This document shows positions 8,324-17,584 of a DNA stretch of 64,000 bases, piece after piece. The DNA lies in assembly GCF_019457885.1 (NCBI RefSeq), contig NZ_JAHZST010000002.1, positions 458,657-522,656 on the forward strand, in the 5' to 3' direction. The notes beneath the pieces were generated by a model, which saw only the letters and a program-made list of their open reading frames with translations, made no database searches and was not told where the DNA came from. Every line of letters begins with the position of its first letter. Within the stretch, counting starts at the first letter, position 1. A program made the translations under genes and the position numbers. The DNA is from Shewanella nanhaiensis (GTDB taxonomy: Bacteria > Pseudomonadota > Gammaproteobacteria > Enterobacterales > Shewanellaceae).

Positions 8324-8752
8324 TTATGGCTTTTCTGTTACTCGATTAGCTAAACGCCAGCCATATATTCCATCTGGCATCTGACGAACACCGGTATAGC
8401 CCAGCTTCATCACATGTCGAGCAGCAATTTCACTGGCATTACAAAGACGGTTTGCACAGTAGAAGATCATCTGTGCATCTTTGTTTTTTGGCAGTAAGTC
8501 TTTCCAATTTTTTACGTTGAAATAAACAGCGCCTGGAATGAATCCTTCAGCCCATAACTCCAATGTATTGACGTCGAAGAAGTAAACTCCCTCTTTGCCC
8601 ACTAAGGTTTGTGCCTCCATCATGGTGATCGTATTCAACGGCTCATCATAATATTTGGCAGGGCCCATCTCCTGACCACCACCGGCATAACTGCCCGCCG
8701 ATAGCATGGATAACAAGATGGTGAAAACGACACTTCCCAGTACTCTATTCAT
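8324..8752 (-). CDS. Periplasmic rhodanese-like protein
   Basis: A 142-residue protein with an N-terminal signal peptide (to about Ala23) and one rhodanese domain. The domain shows FFDVNTLELWAEGFIPGAVYFN (substrate-side CH2A region) and the active loop FYCANRLCNAS with Cys99 as likely catalytic residue and a second Cys104. Rhodanese domains bind persulfide sulfur. It lies directly downstream of sirA (66 bp) in the same operon, so it may handle sulfur species or protect or process cysteines of SirA. It may correspond to sirB of S. oneidensis, but I do not assign the symbol. Confidence 0.85.
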   Translation of the reverse strand: MNRVLGSVVFTILLSMLSAGSYAGGGQEMGPAKYYDEPLNTITMMEAQTLVGKEGVYFFDVNTLELWAEGFIPGAVYFNVKNWKDLLPKNKDAQMIFYCANRLCNASEIAARHVMKLGYTGVRQMPDGIYGWRLANRVTEKP

Positions 8753-8818
8753 AGTTTCTCTCTTAATTACCTCAACCTAGGCGTACCTAAGTTGAGGCCG
8801 GTATTAACTCAATTACAT

Positions 8819-10849
8819 TTATTTAGCGCTGTAACCAACACCGTCTAGAATGTTTTGAGCTTGGGTAACATAGGTTAGGGCAGCGTCTAGACGCTTCTGG
8901 CTGTAACGGAAGCCATGAACACCCCATGAACCATCTTTCTTAATTAGTTCGATAGTCTCTTGCGCTTTCTCAGCTAGCATTAGGACTTCTGTCTTGTTTG
9001 CAGTAGACAGCTTAGTCACTTCTAGTAGCTTATCGATGCGAACAAGTGCTTGTTCAACTTGGCTGTAAACCTCTTTAACAGGGGTTTGCATCTTCATCAC
9101 TTCGCCGTAGATCTCCATCTGATCGTCGTAATGTAGACCAGCTTCTAACTCAGACTGGAATGGGCTGTGACAACCTTTGTTATCCACTACATCTTTGTCA
9201 GAAATCGCTGTACGAGCACATGACCACATTAGATCTAAGTAATTGTGACCCTCTTCGTTCTTAGCAACTGTCCAACCTTTAACGCCAGAATCACGTGGCT
9301 GACCAGCAGGTGGGTTTAGTGTCTTACGCTCAGGATCGATATCAATTTTCCACATGTGTGAACGACGCACCGCATCGAAACCTGCGCTATCTGGGAACTG
9401 AATCGCAGCGAAGTTTTCACAACTACCCATGTTAGGCATGTGACAGCTTTGACACGTTTGGTTGCTGTGAGTGTCTGTGTTGTCAGCGATAGTTGCTTGC
9501 GCTTCGTGACAGTCAACACAGTCTTTCTTCAGCATTGGCTTAGAGAAACCAGATAGGAAGTCGCCATCAGTCACTTCGTGTGGATCGTGACAAGTTGTAC
9601 AACGCATGCCTTTCTCGTAGTGAGAAGAAGCAAACATTTGTGAACCTTCAGTACCACAAGATGGACAAGCAGACTTCATGTATACACCGAATGCGTACTC
9701 CATCTTCTCTTGTGCTTGCTCTGTATCGGCTAGCTCATCGACGAAGAAGAAACGCTGGTGACAACGTTCACAGTTTGACTGCATGCCGCCAGTACCACCG
9801 TCTAAGTGACCACCCGCGCCATGACACTCTTCACAAGCGATACCTTTAGAAATGGTATGCTCTTGTAGCTTCTTAGCATCGCCAAGGGCATCGAAGAACT
9901 CTTGCTGGTTTTGGAAGTCGAACTTGTAGGTATGACACATTTCACAGTAAGAGCTACCAGGTTGGAATAGCATCTCTTTTTCATACTTAGCGCCGTATGA
10001 AGTCATGCCCCACTGGTGTGAGCCTGTGTCACCAAACTCTTCAAGCGTGACTGGGAACTCTGGAATTGCTTTATTAATCTTCTTCGCCATCTCTGGCGTT
10101 AACCATTCAGCCCAACCGCGTGAGAACTGGTTACCACCAGCGACCATTTTACCGGTGCCTTCTGATAGTAGACCGTCACGAACGTGGTAAGTACCGCGCA
10201 CTAACCATGAATCTAGGAAGCCGTACTTAGTACGTGGGGTACCGATAATGGCGTAAACATCGTTTGCACGAACACCGTCTGGAAGCATAGATGCTTCGCT
10301 GCCGTATAGTGGTGCGTTTAAGTCGCCGTTTGGTACTTCTTTATCGGTAATTTCACTTGGGAAACGTACTACGTTAGCGTGACGCGAACGTTGCCACTTC
10401 TCATATTGAGTCGCATGACACTCGGCACACTTTTCAGGACCAACGAAGTTGTTTGGGAAATCCAATGTAGACTTAGCACCAAGACGGTACTGAACTGCAC
10501 TTGGACGACCTACACGCTTACTGTATGCCTGGCTTCCACCAGTATCTAAATACTCTTCGCCACGGTCACTAATATGATAATCACCGATTAAGTTACCCTC
10601 TTCTTGATATTTGAACATTGGATGGTTTTGAAATAAGAAATCAAATAACTCATCTTCTTGAACAATATAATCGTGCAGCGATTTAACACCCGTCGCTTTT
10701 TCAGTACCTGCGTAGTTTGCAATTGCATTCTTAGCAGATGCACCCATTTCTGGAATGCTATTGTATTTATCACCAGCAGCACTAGCGTTACCTATTGCGC
10801 CGAAACAAAGCAGCACACTTGCGGCCGCTTTAAGTTTCCAACTTTTCAT
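8819..10849 (-). CDS. sirA: SirA octahaem c-type sulfite reductase
   Basis: A 676-residue periplasmic cytochrome with signal peptide ([24 protein letters not shown]). Seven CXXCH sites (CAECH, CEMCH, CEECH, CERCH, CTTCH, CVDCH, CQSCH) are followed by one atypical site, Cys-X15-Cys-His (WSC...GCHS, about residues 544-561). That CX15CH site is the signature of the MccA/SirA sulfite reductases, which reduce sulfite to sulfide with six electrons. Non-haem Cys in CPSC (near 395-398) and GSCEN (near 477) are candidates for the copper ligands known in MccA. A GTG and an ATG lie in frame at 10855 and 10852, but GGAG overlaps the GTG and spaces best with the ATG at 10849. It heads the minus-strand operon. 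Confidence 0.95.
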   Translation of the reverse strand: MKSWKLKAAASVLLCFGAIGNASAAGDKYNSIPEMGASAKNAIANYAGTEKATGVKSLHDYIVQEDELFDFLFQNHPMFKYQEEGNLIGDYHISDRGEEYLDTGGSQAYSKRVGRPSAVQYRLGAKSTLDFPNNFVGPEKCAECHATQYEKWQRSRHANVVRFPSEITDKEVPNGDLNAPLYGSEASMLPDGVRANDVYAIIGTPRTKYGFLDSWLVRGTYHVRDGLLSEGTGKMVAGGNQFSRGWAEWLTPEMAKKINKAIPEFPVTLEEFGDTGSHQWGMTSYGAKYEKEMLFQPGSSYCEMCHTYKFDFQNQQEFFDALGDAKKLQEHTISKGIACEECHGAGGHLDGGTGGMQSNCERCHQRFFFVDELADTEQAQEKMEYAFGVYMKSACPSCGTEGSQMFASSHYEKGMRCTTCHDPHEVTDGDFLSGFSKPMLKKDCVDCHEAQATIADNTDTHSNQTCQSCHMPNMGSCENFAAIQFPDSAGFDAVRRSHMWKIDIDPERKTLNPPAGQPRDSGVKGWTVAKNEEGHNYLDLMWSCARTAISDKDVVDNKGCHSPFQSELEAGLHYDDQMEIYGEVMKMQTPVKEVYSQVEQALVRIDKLLEVTKLSTANKTEVLMLAEKAQETIELIKKDGSWGVHGFRYSQKRLDAALTYVTQAQNILDGVGYSAK

Positions 10850-11408
10850 CATCACTCCTAGTTATAACCTAGTTATAGTATTTTTTTCATCATTCAACTA
10901 AGGCACTCTCTTGTTTAGCTGAACAACTTAACAATTGAGTTGCGGCTATTTTCCACATCTTTTTTTGCGAAAAACATGCGTCACAGCAAGAAATGAGACC
11001 TAGAAAAACACAGAGAGTAAAAAATTACTAAAAACAGATTTAATACAACAAGATACAACGAGTTTTAAGCCATGTTTTTCACTTGTGACTCGGTTTTTTG
11101 ATATCTAAAAGGTTATAAAAAAGAGCCATTAACATCTGAAAAGATATCAGGAGGATGGGGAAGTTTGATAAAGGATAGAGAGGTCACAAAACACTTTACT
11201 AATATAACCTACCCTAGGCCACATCAAGAGTAATGCAACGTACCTTGGCTAAAGTTAAATAGATTCAGTAAGACCAAACATTATCAATCAATAATATTCA
11301 ACAGCTATTATTAAAATAAAGCCTTGCTTATATAAAATAATAGCCACCAAATTAATACAGAATAATATTTGTACAAGTACTTTTATAAAGCATAGAGATT
11401 TTAATAAA
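10850..11408. promoter_or_regulatory. Divergent sirA/sirE intergenic control region
   Basis: 559 bp between two divergent start codons, AT-rich and without a credible gene. It must hold both promoters. A direct repeat CTAGTTATA occurs at 10858-10866 and 10869-10877 next to the sirA ribosome site. TGTGA/TCACA half-sites occur (near 10980, 11085 and 11190), but none forms a full TGTGA-N6-TCACA pair. No clear FNR box (TTGAT-N4-ATCAA) was found, although TTGATATCT near 11097 is half of one. Confidence 0.7.
10924..10942. promoter_or_regulatory. Palindrome upstream of sirA (candidate operator)
   Basis: CAACTTAACAATTGAGTTG is an interrupted palindrome: CAACT/AGTTG arms with inner AA/TT pairs around a short centre. 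It lies about 75 bp upstream of the chosen sirA start. Position and symmetry fit a dimeric regulator site; no regulator can be assigned. Confidence 0.4.
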
Positions 11409-13385
11409 ATGATCCCAGAACTAGGACTTGTTTTCCTCATTATTAGTACAGTGTCTGCTTTACTACTGTCATTTATTCCTCTCTATGCCGCTTATACTAA
11501 AAATGCTTATCTATTTAGCTATGTAAAAACGCTGACCGCATTAATGACTATCGCCATTTGTGCCTCTATTTTGTGTCTATTAGCGTCCTTCCTAATGGAT
11601 GACTTTTCGGTGGCTTATGTTGCCAACCACTCAAATACTCAGTTAGCCACCCTCTATAAGGTCGCCGCAGTGTGGGGAAGCCATGAAGGTTCGATGCTAT
11701 TTTGGATGGTATCAATCGCAATTTGGGGCTGCATCATAGTATTCTCCCCCCGCTACCAAGACAGGCTTTTTATTGGCCGTATGATCGCCATTTTGGCGTT
11801 TGTTATAGCCGGCTTTAACCTGTTTATGCTGTTCACCTCTAATCCATTTGCTCGCTTACTGCCAAACTTCCCGATAGAGGGCCGTGACCTCAACCCAATT
11901 TTGCAAGACATTGGTCTTATCTTTCATCCACCTATGTTGTTTTTAGGTTATGTCGGTTTAACCGTGACCTTTGCTGCCGCTATTGCTGCACTGATTGGCG
12001 GTAAATTTACTCAGCAACATGCCAGCTACCTTCGCCCTTGGGTGTTAATGGCATGGGTATTTCTAACTGGGGGTAATGCATTTGGTTCCTGGTGGGCCTA
12101 TAACGAACTTGGTTGGGGCGGTTGGTGGTTCTGGGATCCTGTTGAAAACGCTTCATTCATTCCTTGGTTGGTTGCAACGGCGCTGCTTCACAGCGTGGTG
12201 TTAAGCCAGCAACGAAGTAGTTTTAGGGTCACAACATTACTCTTGTGCCTGCTCGCTTTCTCATTAAGCTTGCTGGGTACCTTTTTAGTGCGATCTGGCA
12301 TTGTGCAATCAGTACACGCTTTTGCGTCAGACCCAACTCGCGGCATGTCGATTTTATTTCTGCTTGGGGTATTTGTATGCGGCGCGTTAACCCTGTTTGC
12401 TTTAAAAGCAAACCTGATCAAATCTAAATCTGATTTTGCGCTGATCTCACGTGATAGCTTGATGTTACTCGGTAATATCATCTTATTAGTTGCCGCCATC
12501 TCTGTGCTGCTGGGTACCTTCTACCCACTGTTATTTGAGCTACTCAATCTTGGTACCTTGTCTGTAGGCGCTCCTTATTTTAATAGCATCTTTGTGCCAC
12601 TCACCTTTATCGCCGTTTTGCTCATGGGCGCAGCGCCACTGATTAAATGGCAGCAAGAATCACTTAATCGCCTATACCCACTTGCAACCCTATTCACACT
12701 CGCAGCGATTATTGGTGTATTGGTAGCAATGCAAACCCGTGGTGGCTTTAATCCTTGGGTATGGCTTGGCGCAACTGCCGCGAGCTGGGTGTTCTTCACC
12801 TTAGGCTACTTGATATTTAGTTTACGCTCACAAGGCGCTGTATGTATCACTAAAAAAGCGGCCATGTTGATTGCACATTTTGGCGTGGCTATCACCATTA
12901 TTGGCGCCACAGCTGTGTCTAACTTTGAAACTCAGGAGCTGCTGAGAATGGGCCCAGGACAAGGCAAGGTTGTCGCTGACTACACCTTTGTTTATGAAGA
13001 TACCGTCGATGTCGACACTAAGAGCTACACCGCCATTCAGGCCAATATCCGCGTGACTGATGTTGATGATAACTTAGTGGGTTATATCACCCCGCAAAGG
13101 CAAACCTTTAAGACTAATGCGATGGAGATCTCTAAAGCTGGCATTATGCGCAACTTAGTGCGCGACCTGTATGTATCGAGCGGCCAGCAACTTAGCGACA
13201 CCGAATACCTAGTGCGCATTAGCCATAAACCTTTGGCATGCTGGATCTGGATTGGCGGCCTAATGATGATGCTAGGCGGCACTATTGCTGCATTTTCAGC
13301 CCTCTACAGCCTCAAGCGTCAGAGGGCCACTGTGAAATCAAGCTCCTCACAGGCAATGCCTAAGTTTACCGAGGAGTTAGCATGA
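11409..13385 (+). CDS. sirE: SirE, CcmF/NrfE-type haem lyase subunit
   Basis: A 658-residue polytopic membrane protein of the CcmF/NrfE/CcsA family. It has the haem-handling WWD motif (SWWAYNELGWGGWWFWDPVEN, residues ~227-247), the WGSHEGSMLFW element (~89-99) and the conserved FHPPMLFLGYVG stretch (~172-183). It has about fifteen hydrophobic segments and a periplasmic domain near residues 510-600. CcmF attaches haem to apocytochrome cysteines; NrfE is the variant for atypical motifs. As the first gene divergent from sirA, it is expected to serve the CX15CH site, as reported for SirEFG of S. oneidensis. Its stop overlaps the sirF start by 4 bases. Confidence 0.92.
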   Translation: MIPELGLVFLIISTVSALLLSFIPLYAAYTKNAYLFSYVKTLTALMTIAICASILCLLASFLMDDFSVAYVANHSNTQLATLYKVAAVWGSHEGSMLFWMVSIAIWGCIIVFSPRYQDRLFIGRMIAILAFVIAGFNLFMLFTSNPFARLLPNFPIEGRDLNPILQDIGLIFHPPMLFLGYVGLTVTFAAAIAALIGGKFTQQHASYLRPWVLMAWVFLTGGNAFGSWWAYNELGWGGWWFWDPVENASFIPWLVATALLHSVVLSQQRSSFRVTTLLLCLLAFSLSLLGTFLVRSGIVQSVHAFASDPTRGMSILFLLGVFVCGALTLFALKANLIKSKSDFALISRDSLMLLGNIILLVAAISVLLGTFYPLLFELLNLGTLSVGAPYFNSIFVPLTFIAVLLMGAAPLIKWQQESLNRLYPLATLFTLAAIIGVLVAMQTRGGFNPWVWLGATAASWVFFTLGYLIFSLRSQGAVCITKKAAMLIAHFGVAITIIGATAVSNFETQELLRMGPGQGKVVADYTFVYEDTVDVDTKSYTAIQANIRVTDVDDNLVGYITPQRQTFKTNAMEISKAGIMRNLVRDLYVSSGQQLSDTEYLVRISHKPLACWIWIGGLMMMLGGTIAAFSALYSLKRQRATVKSSSSQAMPKFTEELA

Positions 13386-13840
13386 TCATAGCCAGTCTAA
13401 ATATGAGCAGGCTAAGCACTTTTTTAGCGATCATTTTGCTCTGTAGCAGCTCTTTATCGGCAGATGCAGTGGTCAATTCGGTGGAGAAAATCCACTACAC
13501 CCAAGATCAGATCCGCGACCTAGGCTTTGAAATCGCTCATGAGCTTCGCTGTCCCATGTCAGTAAATCAAAACCTATTTGATTCAGGCGCTCCAATTGCC
13601 AGCGAGCTTAAGGGGCAGATTTTTCTGATGCTGGAACAAGGCGAGTCTAAGCAGGCCATCATCGACTTTCTGGTACAGCGTTACGGCGAAAAAATCAGAT
13701 ATCAACCTAGCTTATCCATGGCAACAGCTGCGCTCTGGTTTGGCCCCATTCTTTTGCTTTTCGGCATTATCGGTTTTGCAGCCTTATTGATCCGAGAGCA
13801 ACGTAAACATCAAGACACTAATGGTAATACCTATGAATAA
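13382..13840 (+). CDS. sirF: SirF, CcmH/NrfF-type protein with a single-Cys motif
   Basis: A 152-residue protein with signal peptide (residues ~8-27), a small helical CcmH domain and a C-terminal membrane segment (~115-138). The family motif is normally LRCxxCQNQNL. Here it reads LRCPMSVNQNL, with Cys57 kept and the second Cys replaced by Ser60 (codon TCA), while NQNL is retained. CcmH/NrfF proteins keep the apocytochrome thiols reduced and form the mixed disulfide intermediate during haem attachment. A one-Cys version could still form the mixed disulfide but could not resolve it internally. It overlaps sirE by 4 bases and the next gene by a few bases. Confidence 0.88.
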   Translation: MIIASLNMSRLSTFLAIILLCSSSLSADAVVNSVEKIHYTQDQIRDLGFEIAHELRCPMSVNQNLFDSGAPIASELKGQIFLMLEQGESKQAIIDFLVQRYGEKIRYQPSLSMATAALWFGPILLLFGIIGFAALLIREQRKHQDTNGNTYE

Positions 13841-14417
13841 AACACATCTACTAAGCTGGCTATTTGTTGTCTCATCTCTGGTGATGCCAGCCCAAGCTCA
13901 AGTCGCCTCCAACAAGGTTTACAACACAGGCAAAGCCATTGAGAAGCCACTGATAATGTCTCGATTTATTGAGATGAGCTCAGCAAGAGAGGTCCCAGAT
14001 GTGAACTTCAAGGACACACAAGGGGGCTCGATACAGCTAAAGGAGTTCAAAGGTAAGTTGGTGATGGTTAACCTGTGGGCCACTTGGTGTGCTCCCTGTA
14101 TTAAAGAGATCCCACAGATGGAGAACATCCGACAAGTAAACAAAGACAACAAGCTCGTCGTGGTGCCTATCTCTATCGATGAAGAGAGCGACAAGGTACA
14201 GGCTTTCTTAGAGCGGCATAACTTTGGGCACTACAAGACGTGGTTAGATCCAAATAAGGACATTGACCGTGTTATGCCTGCAGATGTCGTTCCTGCGACC
14301 TATTTCTTTGACGGCTCAGGAAATTTAATCGGCTTCCTGCGGGGATATCTAGACTGGGGAGATAAAGAGGTGCAGCCCTATCTGGAAAAACTTATCGCAA
14401 AATATGCCCATAGATAA
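13833..14417 (+). CDS. TlpA/DsbE-like periplasmic thiol:disulfide oxidoreductase
   Basis: About 194 residues from the ATG at 13833 (an in-frame ATG also lies at 13821). It has a signal peptide ending near AQA and a thioredoxin fold with active site WATWCAPC (two Cys three residues apart) followed by KEIPQM. The conserved cis-Pro region is DVVPATYFF. DsbE/TlpA proteins reduce apocytochrome thiols before haem attachment. Its start overlaps the end of sirF, so it belongs to the sirEF operon. It could supply the reducing Cys pair that SirF lacks. A terminator follows after about 100 bp. Confidence 0.88.
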   Translation: MNKTHLLSWLFVVSSLVMPAQAQVASNKVYNTGKAIEKPLIMSRFIEMSSAREVPDVNFKDTQGGSIQLKEFKGKLVMVNLWATWCAPCIKEIPQMENIRQVNKDNKLVVVPISIDEESDKVQAFLERHNFGHYKTWLDPNKDIDRVMPADVVPATYFFDGSGNLIGFLRGYLDWGDKEVQPYLEKLIAKYAHR

Positions 14418-14513
14418 CCACAAGCACCAATACGTGACACCCTGCTGGATGTCACGAATTTATAGCAACAATCATTGTTGTAGATAGAGCGTTATGCACC
14501 TTTTAAATTGCTC

Positions 14514-14552
14514 CCGTCCGGCGCGTTCCCCCTTTTGTCGGACGGTTTTTTT
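14514..14552 (+). terminator. Rho-independent terminator of the sirEF operon
   Basis: CCGTCCG (14514-14520) pairs with CGGACGG (14539-14545) across an 18-base loop and is followed by seven T. It ends the plus-strand sirE-sirF-tlpA run. The 3' end of the convergent HTH gene touches the T-run. Confidence 0.85.
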
Positions 14553-14760
14553 ACTCTGCTTCACGATACTCCAAAATATCTCCCGGCTGACACTTAAGGT
14601 AACCGCAAATGCTCGCCAGCGTTTCAAAACGTACCCCCTTCACCTTGCCCCGCTTTAACAAAGAGAGGTTTGCCTCTGTAATCCCTATCGCTTTAGCCAG
14701 CTCCTTAGAACTCACCTTACGCACGGCCATCATGACATCTAAATTAACGATTATTTCCAT
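14551..14760 (-). CDS. Small XRE/YozG-like HTH transcriptional regulator
   Basis: A 69-residue protein that is almost entirely one Cro/CI-type helix-turn-helix (SSKELAKAIGITEANLSLLKRGKVKGVRFETLASICGYLKCQPGDIL). This is the short YozG-like class. It follows a DUF2975 membrane protein gene by 8 bases on the same strand, and this pairing is common in bacteria. Its likely role is as regulator of its own two-gene operon or a response linked to the membrane partner; the signal is unknown. Confidence 0.9.
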   Translation of the reverse strand: MEIIVNLDVMMAVRKVSSKELAKAIGITEANLSLLKRGKVKGVRFETLASICGYLKCQPGDILEYREAE

Positions 14761-14768
14761 AACATCAC

Positions 14769-15284
14769 CTAGATAAACTCTCTGTTTTCTTCTTCAATCT
14801 CTTTCGCCGCTTTGAGTAGATAGGCAATTACTAACATCAATAGGATCGTAGTGATGTCACCAAAGTCGATTGGAAGCTCAATGCTGGTGTGCTCAAAAAT
14901 GGATCTATGGTAATAACCTGTCACCAATATCTGAGCGATATCGAGCACAAGATCAAACACTTTTAGCCAGATCAACCAGAGATAACAGGTCATAGATTCA
15001 CGACCAAAAAACTGACCCTGCTGATAATAACCAAGCAACTTCTGTAGCCAATACACGCCAATAAATAGGGTGATAAACAGTGGTGTTTGAATCGCTAACA
15101 ATACGCCTCTGCTCGCTCTTTCATCATGCCAGAGCTCAAGAAAAAGATGGCTGGTTGAGAAACGAAGCTCGCCCTCCACTAAGTAGCTATAACCTAAGTA
15201 GATCACCACCATGGCAGTGGCAATTAAGACCAGCACTCTAAACAAGCCACTTATCTTCATCAATTTTTGCATATTCGGGTTCAT
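14769..15284 (-). CDS. DUF2975 four-helix membrane protein
   Basis: A 171-residue protein with four hydrophobic segments (about residues 12-30, 57-75, 95-118 and 133-152) and polar loops, ending EEENREFI. Length and membrane pattern fit DUF2975, a family of unknown function usually encoded beside a small XRE regulator, as here. It lies upstream of that regulator gene in a two-gene minus-strand operon. Confidence 0.82.
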   Translation of the reverse strand: MNPNMQKLMKISGLFRVLVLIATAMVVIYLGYSYLVEGELRFSTSHLFLELWHDERASRGVLLAIQTPLFITLFIGVYWLQKLLGYYQQGQFFGRESMTCYLWLIWLKVFDLVLDIAQILVTGYYHRSIFEHTSIELPIDFGDITTILLMLVIAYLLKAAKEIEEENREFI

Positions 15285-15475
15285 CGTTTTCCATTCCTGA
15301 CCTTTAACAGTTCTCGATTATATCAGACAGAAACATTTAGTCGTAATTTAATATTTAATTATCGTTTTACAATAATTATTTTATGTAATAGGCTAATAAA
15401 CAACTTCAACCTCAGTCCCGTTTATCTAAACAAGATTAGGTTTACGCTATCAGTTGCAACTCAAAGGATGTAAGC

Positions 15476-17524
15476 ATGCTAACGAAAAAGATATTACCGA
15501 CCCTGCTATGGACAGCGATTGCAGGCAGTTTAGTACTCACAGGTTGCTCTCAGACCCAAGCACCCACAACACTTGCCAAACAGGTTCAGCAGGCTGAGTT
15601 GATCCCACTAGAGTCCTTCTTTAATGAGCAAGATATCAGCAAGCTGTCTGCTTCAAGAGATGGCAAGTGGTTAGCTTTTTTTAAAGAGTATCAGGGTGCT
15701 AGCAATATCTACCTCATGCCAGCAGGGGGTGATCTCAGTGAAGCGTTTGCCATCACAACGTCAAAAGATCCCATTAATAGTTTTCGCTGGTCAACCGAGG
15801 CTAATGAGATCTTCTTCCTCAGAGATACGGCAGGTAATGAAAATACTCAGGTATACAGGCTCACCCTCGATACCACTCAAGCTAAACCTGTCCCAAGCGT
15901 GACAGCACTGACCCACAATAGTGAAGTTGTCTACAACATACTCAAACAGCCTAAAGAGAATCCTAATACTCTGGTGTTAATGTCTAATCAGGATAATCCA
16001 CAGCAACGAGATATCTATCGTCTTGAGCTCGATTCCGGCAAGATCACCAATATCTTTGCTAACACCTACGGCTTTTCGCAAGTTGAGGTGAATAAGCAGG
16101 GGCAACCTATGTTGGGAACCAGCAGTAACCCCGACAATACTAGCGATCTTTATGCCAATATTGATGGGAAATGGACCAGTCTAATTAAGACCCAGTTCGG
16201 TGAAAGCATCAATATCTTAAGTTTTGATGAGGGAAATAAGCAGGCCTATATCAGTGCTGATATCGATGGCCGAGACAAGCAGGAGCTGCTGCGCCTGAAT
16301 ATGACAAGTGGCAAACTGACCACTTTACATAAAGATCCTAACAATGAATCTGATGTCTATGAGGTAATTTTTAATGATAAAGGTGAGCCGTTAGCTGTCT
16401 CCTATTACGGTGGACGCCTGCGTACTTACCCACTGGACAACACCTTCGCTCAGCGGTGGCAACAGATTAATGATCAGTTTAAACAAGATGTCGAGATCAC
16501 CATCACCGACAGAAACGAGAAAACCGGTCTATGGCAACTCCATGTTGCCAGCGATGTGGATATGGGCAGTGACTACCGATACACAGTAGAAACTGGTGAG
16601 GTCAGCTTACTGTTAAAGCAGGAGCCTATTATCAAACCTGAGCTATTATCAAAGCGTCAATCTATCTCCTATCAAGCGAGAGATGGCGTCACGATTCAAG
16701 CTTATCTCACATTACCTAAAGGACAAACTGGCGATCTCCCCACCATTATTCTGCCCCACGGTGGCCCTTGGGCTAGAGACTACTGGACCTTAAGCTCTGG
16801 TTATTTCAACCCCATTGCCCAACTACTGGCAAATCGCGGCTATGCCGTTCTGCAACCAAACTTCCGTGCATCTACAGGCTTTGGTAAGCGTTTCCTCAAC
16901 TTAGGTAACAAAAACTGGGGAACTGGTAGCATGCAGAACGATCTCACCGACGGGGCTCACTACCTAATCGAACAGGGGATCGCCGATAAACAGCGTCTTG
17001 GGATCATGGGAGCCTCTTATGGAGGTTATGCAGCGCTGGCTGGTGCGACATTTACACCAGATCTATACCAAGCGGTGATCTCCTATGTCGGCCCCTCAAG
17101 CTTAATTACCCTACTTGAGTCATTCCCGCCTCACTTTCGCCCCTATTTAGGCCAGTTCTACAGTGCGGTAGGCGATCCAGAGATAACGGCTGACAGAGTC
17201 GATATGCGGGCACGATCTCCCATTAACTTCGTCGATAATATCAAGGCACCGCTGATGTTAGTTCAGGGCGCTAACGACCCAAGAGTCACACAACTTGAGT
17301 CCGACAATATCGCCAGAGTCATGAGCAAGCAGCAGCTACCCGTCGAATATATTCTGGCGAAAGATGAGGGCCATGGATTTCGTAAACGCGATAACAAACT
17401 CGCCTATATTCTGGCCATGGAGCAGTTTTTTGCCAAACACTTGGGAGGACGAGTCGATAATCGAGTCACGCCAGCACTTGCCACACATTTAGATACACTC
17501 AAGGTTGATGTGAGCCGCTTGTAA
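15476..17524 (+). CDS. S9-family prolyl oligopeptidase-like lipoprotein peptidase
   Basis: A 682-residue lipoprotein (lipobox LTGC, Cys24). It has a beta-propeller half (residues ~45-420) and a C-terminal alpha/beta-hydrolase half. Catalytic residues are visible as Ser514 in GASYGGYA, Asp601 in GANDPRV and His633 in DEGHGF. It belongs to the S9C/acylaminoacyl- or dipeptidyl-peptidase-like group and is anchored to an envelope membrane. It would trim exogenous peptides for uptake. The POT peptide transporter faces it across a shared 60-bp gap. Two more S9 genes lie in the window. Confidence 0.92.
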   Translation: MLTKKILPTLLWTAIAGSLVLTGCSQTQAPTTLAKQVQQAELIPLESFFNEQDISKLSASRDGKWLAFFKEYQGASNIYLMPAGGDLSEAFAITTSKDPINSFRWSTEANEIFFLRDTAGNENTQVYRLTLDTTQAKPVPSVTALTHNSEVVYNILKQPKENPNTLVLMSNQDNPQQRDIYRLELDSGKITNIFANTYGFSQVEVNKQGQPMLGTSSNPDNTSDLYANIDGKWTSLIKTQFGESINILSFDEGNKQAYISADIDGRDKQELLRLNMTSGKLTTLHKDPNNESDVYEVIFNDKGEPLAVSYYGGRLRTYPLDNTFAQRWQQINDQFKQDVEITITDRNEKTGLWQLHVASDVDMGSDYRYTVETGEVSLLLKQEPIIKPELLSKRQSISYQARDGVTIQAYLTLPKGQTGDLPTIILPHGGPWARDYWTLSSGYFNPIAQLLANRGYAVLQPNFRASTGFGKRFLNLGNKNWGTGSMQNDLTDGAHYLIEQGIADKQRLGIMGASYGGYAALAGATFTPDLYQAVISYVGPSSLITLLESFPPHFRPYLGQFYSAVGDPEITADRVDMRARSPINFVDNIKAPLMLVQGANDPRVTQLESDNIARVMSKQQLPVEYILAKDEGHGFRKRDNKLAYILAMEQFFAKHLGGRVDNRVTPALATHLDTLKVDVSRL

Positions 17525-17552
17525 TTCCAATCGATATAAATATCACTTCCTC

Positions 17553-17583
17553 AGGCCTAGGTTTTAATTCCTAGGCCTTTTCC
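17553..17583 (+). terminator. Terminator after the S9 peptidase gene
   Basis: AGGCCTAGG (17553-17561) and CCTAGGCCT (17570-17578) form a 9-bp stem with an 8-base loop, followed by TTTCCTTT. It lies between the peptidase stop and the end of the convergent transporter gene. Confidence 0.85.
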
Positions 17584-17584
17584 T

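Noticed and set aside
10960..11200. CRP or FNR binding site between sirA and sirE
   Set aside because: Only half-sites (TGTGA, TCACA, TTGAT) were found; none has a partner at the required spacing.
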